Assembly (NCBI GenBank): GCA_028292065.1
Contig: JAQGNC010000339.1
Coordinates: forward strand, 1 to 7,492
Direction: 5' to 3'
Origin: Betaproteobacteria bacterium
Lineage (GTDB): Bacteria; Pseudomonadota; Gammaproteobacteria; Burkholderiales; SG8-41
Length of the DNA stretch: 7,492 nucleotides
The notes under the pieces are model-generated. The model had not been told where the DNA came from, ran no database searches, and saw only the letters and a list, made by a program, of their open reading frames with translations. Position 1 is the first letter of the stretch; each line of letters opens with the position of its first letter. Shown piece by piece: positions 5,736 to 7,492 of this stretch. The position numbers and the translations under genes were made by a program.

Positions 5736-6719
5736 CTACTGCACTTCGATGTTTCTCTCCGCGACGATTCGCTGCCACTTGCGGATGTCGTCGGCGACGC
5801 TGCGCGTCATCTCTTCGGGCGTGCCCGGCTGCACTTCGTTGCCCTGCTCGATGAGGCGCTTGCGAAGGTCGGGCTGTTCGAGCACCGTGCGGATCTCGCG
5901 ATTGATGCGTGCGACGACCGCACGCGGCGTCTTCCGCGGCGAGCCGATGCCGTTGAACGAGACGACCTCGTAACCGGGGACGGTCTGCGCGAGCGTCGGC
6001 ACGCCCGGGAACTGCGGTGCGGGTTTGAGCGACGTCACGGCGAGCGCACGCATGCGCCTGGCCTCGACCTGCGGATACGCCGTCGTCGCCGTGGTGAAGA
6101 TCACGTCCAAGCGCCCCGCGATCAGCTCGGTGTTCGGTTCCGCTCCGCCCTTGAAAGGGATGTGGGTCATCTCGGTTCCCGTCATGCTGCCGAAGAGCTC
6201 CGCGGCGAGGTGGAATACCGAACCGGTTCCGACCGAGCCGTAGTTGAGCGTGCGCGGATTCTTCTTTGCGGCGGCGATGAGGTCGCTCACGGTCTGCAGC
6301 GCCGAATCGGTTCTCACCACGACCACGAAAGGATAGGTCAGGACCGTGCTGACCCACGCGAAATCGCGTACCGGGTCGTACGGCAGGTTCTTCGTGACCG
6401 CGGAATGCGCAGTGAACGCGCCGCTGATGAAGATGAGCGTATGACCGTCCGGGACGGCTTTGGCGACGAACGATGTGCCGATCAGGCCGCCGGCGCCGGG
6501 CCGGTTCTCGACGACCACGTTCCGTCCGAGGCGCTCGGACAGGCGCGGCGCGAGCAACCTGCCGACGGTATCGGTGCTGCCGCCGGCGGCGAACGGCGAC
6601 ACGAGGCGGATGGGGCGCGCGGCGGGGTATTGCCCGGCGGCTGTGGCGGGTGTTGCGATCGACGCAGCGAAGATCGCAGCAGCTGCGCGCGCTCGCAGCC
6701 GCCGTTCGCCCTTCGACAA
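5736..6719 (-). CDS. Bug/TctC-family tripartite tricarboxylate transporter receptor
   Basis: This periplasmic solute-binding protein of the Bug family captures small carboxylates for a TctAB-type carrier or for sensing. From the TTG at 6719 it has 327 residues, the usual family length. Residues 1-28 read as a Sec signal peptide: basic n-region KGERRLRAR, hydrophobic core AAAAIFAASIA, and a PATAA cleavage region before GQYP. Mature motifs are PFAAGGSTD (42-50), ENRPGAGG (71-78), PDGHTL (90-95), YGSVGTGSVFHLAAELF (160-176) and HIPFKGG (186-192). No membrane carrier genes adjoin, as is common for orphan Bug proteins. The start is uncertain. There is no ATG near the signal peptide, and TTG 6719, TTG 6767 and GTG 6776 all lie in or at the edge of the tandem 35-bp repeat. 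An ATG at 6893 would overlap the VOC gene and is disfavoured. It is probably co-transcribed with the upstream VOC gene. The ligand is unknown. Confidence 0.92.
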   Translation of the reverse strand: MSKGERRLRARAAAAIFAASIATPATAAGQYPAARPIRLVSPFAAGGSTDTVGRLLAPRLSERLGRNVVVENRPGAGGLIGTSFVAKAVPDGHTLIFISGAFTAHSAVTKNLPYDPVRDFAWVSTVLTYPFVVVVRTDSALQTVSDLIAAAKKNPRTLNYGSVGTGSVFHLAAELFGSMTGTEMTHIPFKGGAEPNTELIAGRLDVIFTTATTAYPQVEARRMRALAVTSLKPAPQFPGVPTLAQTVPGYEVVSFNGIGSPRKTPRAVVARINREIRTVLEQPDLRKRLIEQGNEVQPGTPEEMTRSVADDIRKWQRIVAERNIEVQ

Positions 6720-6773
6720 GCTCAGGCCGAACGGGGTTGCTCGCAGCCGCCGTTCGCCCTTCGACAAGCTCAG
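6691..6773. repeat. Tandem 35-bp direct repeat encoding 'LSLSKGERR'
   Basis: Two identical 35-bp copies lie at 6691-6725 and 6739-6773, with a period of 48 bp and 13 bp between. Because 48 is a multiple of three, both read in the TctC frame as LSLSKGERRL-type peptide. Within the first copy CCGTTCG (6702-6708) pairs with CGAACGG (6728-6734). A related core, TTCGACACGCTC, recurs at 6821-6832, so repeat-like sequence reaches to about 6840. The core TTCGACAAGCTCAG is, from memory, a widespread dispersed element in GC-rich bacteria. Confidence 0.85.
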
Positions 6774-6811
6774 CACCGGCCTGTCGACACGTGAACGGGC
6801 CCGAGCATCGC

Positions 6812-7393
6812 TCACGGCGCTTCGACACGCTCCGATGCCTGCCGCCGCTTCGCGCCGGCCTCGGCAATCCTTGCCTCGATGTCGGCTTTCCATTCCGCTT
6901 GCGGCTTGAAGCCCGGCATGTCGCGAACCTTGCGCTCGATCCCCGCCCAGAGCTCATCGTCAGGCAGCGAGAGATCGACCGGTACGCGGCACGGCTGCGG
7001 AACGTACCAGGGCGTATCGATGAGGAGCTCGACGCGGTTCTTCTCCGGATCGTGCAGATACACCGACAACGCATTGCCGTGAGTCATCGGCCCGAGCTCG
7101 GTCGCATGCTCGTTGCGGATTCCGCGCTGGAGCTCTCTGAGCGTGGCGAGACTGTCGACGCGGAACGAAAGCTGGTTGACGACGTTGAATTGCAGGTCGG
7201 CGGGCCGCCCGCTCGCGAGGACGAGCTGGTGATGCTCGCGCGGGTCGCGCGTGAGGAACACGATCTCGCCGCCGCTCGCGGTGCCGCCGCGATCGCTCAC
7301 GGCAAAACCTAGAAACCCGGAATAGAAATCGACCATGCGAGGCAGGTCGGTGACGAACAGACCGACGTGGCTGAGAGTGAGTGAGAACGACAT
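6812..7393 (-). CDS. VOC-superfamily (glyoxalase/extradiol dioxygenase fold) protein
   Basis: This 193-residue protein has one vicinal-oxygen-chelate module over about residues 5-127, then a C-terminal extension. Likely metal ligands are His9 (LSHVGLFV), His54 or His55 (REHHQLVLA), and Glu122 (NRVELLID), matching the two-His-one-Glu pattern of type I extradiol dioxygenases and relatives. DLPRMVDFYSGFLGF (16-30) is the standard first helix. The tail, with CRVPVDLSLPDDELWAGIE (135-153), recurs in bacterial proteins labelled biphenyl-diol dioxygenase-like, but the reaction is unknown. The ATG at 7391-7393 has a clear GGAGGA seven bases upstream. It is the first gene of the apparent minus-strand pair with TctC. 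The last residues, about SERVEAP, and the TGA at 6812-6814 fall in the TTCGACACGCTC repeat-like sequence, so the original C-terminus may have been replaced. It could equally be a glyoxalase-like or ring-cleavage accessory enzyme. Confidence 0.93.
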   Translation of the reverse strand: MSFSLTLSHVGLFVTDLPRMVDFYSGFLGFAVSDRGGTASGGEIVFLTRDPREHHQLVLASGRPADLQFNVVNQLSFRVDSLATLRELQRGIRNEHATELGPMTHGNALSVYLHDPEKNRVELLIDTPWYVPQPCRVPVDLSLPDDELWAGIERKVRDMPGFKPQAEWKADIEARIAEAGAKRRQASERVEAP

Positions 7394-7399
7394 GACGAG

Positions 7400-7405
7400 T
7401 CCTCC
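7400..7405 (-). promoter_or_regulatory. Strong Shine-Dalgarno of the VOC gene
   Basis: The minus strand reads GGAGGA here, seven bases before the ATG at 7393. It is the best ribosome-binding site in the window and fixes the VOC start. By contrast the downstream TctC gene has no recognisable site before any of its candidate starts. Confidence 0.7.
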
Positions 7406-7428
7406 ATCGATTGGTCAGTCAGGGACTT

Positions 7429-7463
7429 GTCATTGCGAGGAACGGCAGTGACGACGCAATCCC
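7429..7463. repeat. Dispersed repeat (GTCATTGCGAGG...CGCAATCCC)
   Basis: ATTGCG (7432-7437) is complementary to CGCAAT (7455-7460) around a 17-nt interior. The overall form GTCATTGCGAGG-N-CGCAATCC is one recalled as a common extragenic palindrome in proteobacterial genomes. It lies 36 bp upstream of the VOC start and may overlap its promoter region. The stretch from 7464 to the window end shows nothing recognisable. Confidence 0.55.
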
Positions 7464-7492
7464 GGAGCGTCCGTTTCGGTTACGTGCGCCAC

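Noticed and set aside
6691..6773. Two 35-bp direct repeats as a minimal CRISPR array
   Set aside because: The gap is only 13 bp, there are just two copies, they lie in coding frame, and no cas genes are present. The sequence fits a dispersed element.
5700..6794. 364-residue plus-strand frame antisense to TctC
   Set aside because: Composition is that of an antisense shadow, and it has no recognisable domain or ribosome-binding site.
6720..6893. ATG at 6893 as the TctC start (385 residues)
   Set aside because: It overlaps the VOC gene by 82 bp and puts about 58 Arg-rich, non-family residues before the signal peptide. It is kept only as an unlikely alternative.
5509..7074. 521-residue minus-strand frame over the TctC and VOC genes
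   Set aside because: It is a different frame of the same strand with Arg-rich sequence and no domain, while the TctC and VOC frames have clear family motifs.

Overview
The window is GC-rich and densely coding. It looks like a betaproteobacterium of the Burkholderiales type. The clues are a Bug/TctC-family periplasmic receptor, the codon bias, and several families of short dispersed palindromic repeats of the kind scattered through such genomes. This assignment is inferred from sequence character, not from a marker gene. There is no rRNA, tRNA, CRISPR array, transposase or phage gene.

Layout, left to right. (1) A small hairpin repeat lies at 4-24. (2) A minus-strand gene at 44-568 encodes a half-length thiamine-diphosphate protein like the alpha subunit of sulfopyruvate decarboxylase. 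(3) Across a 212-bp divergent gap, a plus-strand LuxR-type response regulator lies at 781-1479. (4) Convergent with it, only 10 bp away, is a minus-strand HI0933-type flavoprotein at 1490-2743. (5) A 174-bp divergent gap leads to a plus-strand UxaA/GarD-family dehydratase at 2918-4465. (6) A 221-bp gap is filled largely by two repeat families. (7) A plus-strand D-2-hydroxyacid dehydrogenase lies at 4687-5673. (8) A strong hairpin sits in the convergent junction at 5684-5729. (9) A minus-strand pair, a VOC-fold protein (6812-7393) followed by a Bug/TctC solute receptor (5736 to about 6719), looks like an operon. Its junction has been colonised by a tandem 35-bp repeat. (10) Another dispersed repeat ends the window at about 7429-7463.

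Functionally this looks like an accessory catabolic neighbourhood for hydroxy-carboxylates. It combines a high-affinity receptor for small carboxylates, an NAD(P)-dependent 2-hydroxyacid dehydrogenase, an acid-sugar or sulfo-lyase type dehydratase, a thiamine-diphosphate decarboxylase half and a VOC enzyme. These families resemble those used for sulfolactate catabolism (SlcC-, SuyAB- and ComD-like enzymes plus a tripartite tricarboxylate transporter). They also fit aldarate or altronate breakdown, and the substrate cannot be decided from sequence alone.

The most unusual observation is the TctC gene. No ATG exists near its signal peptide. The best start codon and the whole positively charged n-region are encoded by the inserted 35-bp repeat, and the last residues and stop of the upstream VOC gene also lie in repeat-like sequence.
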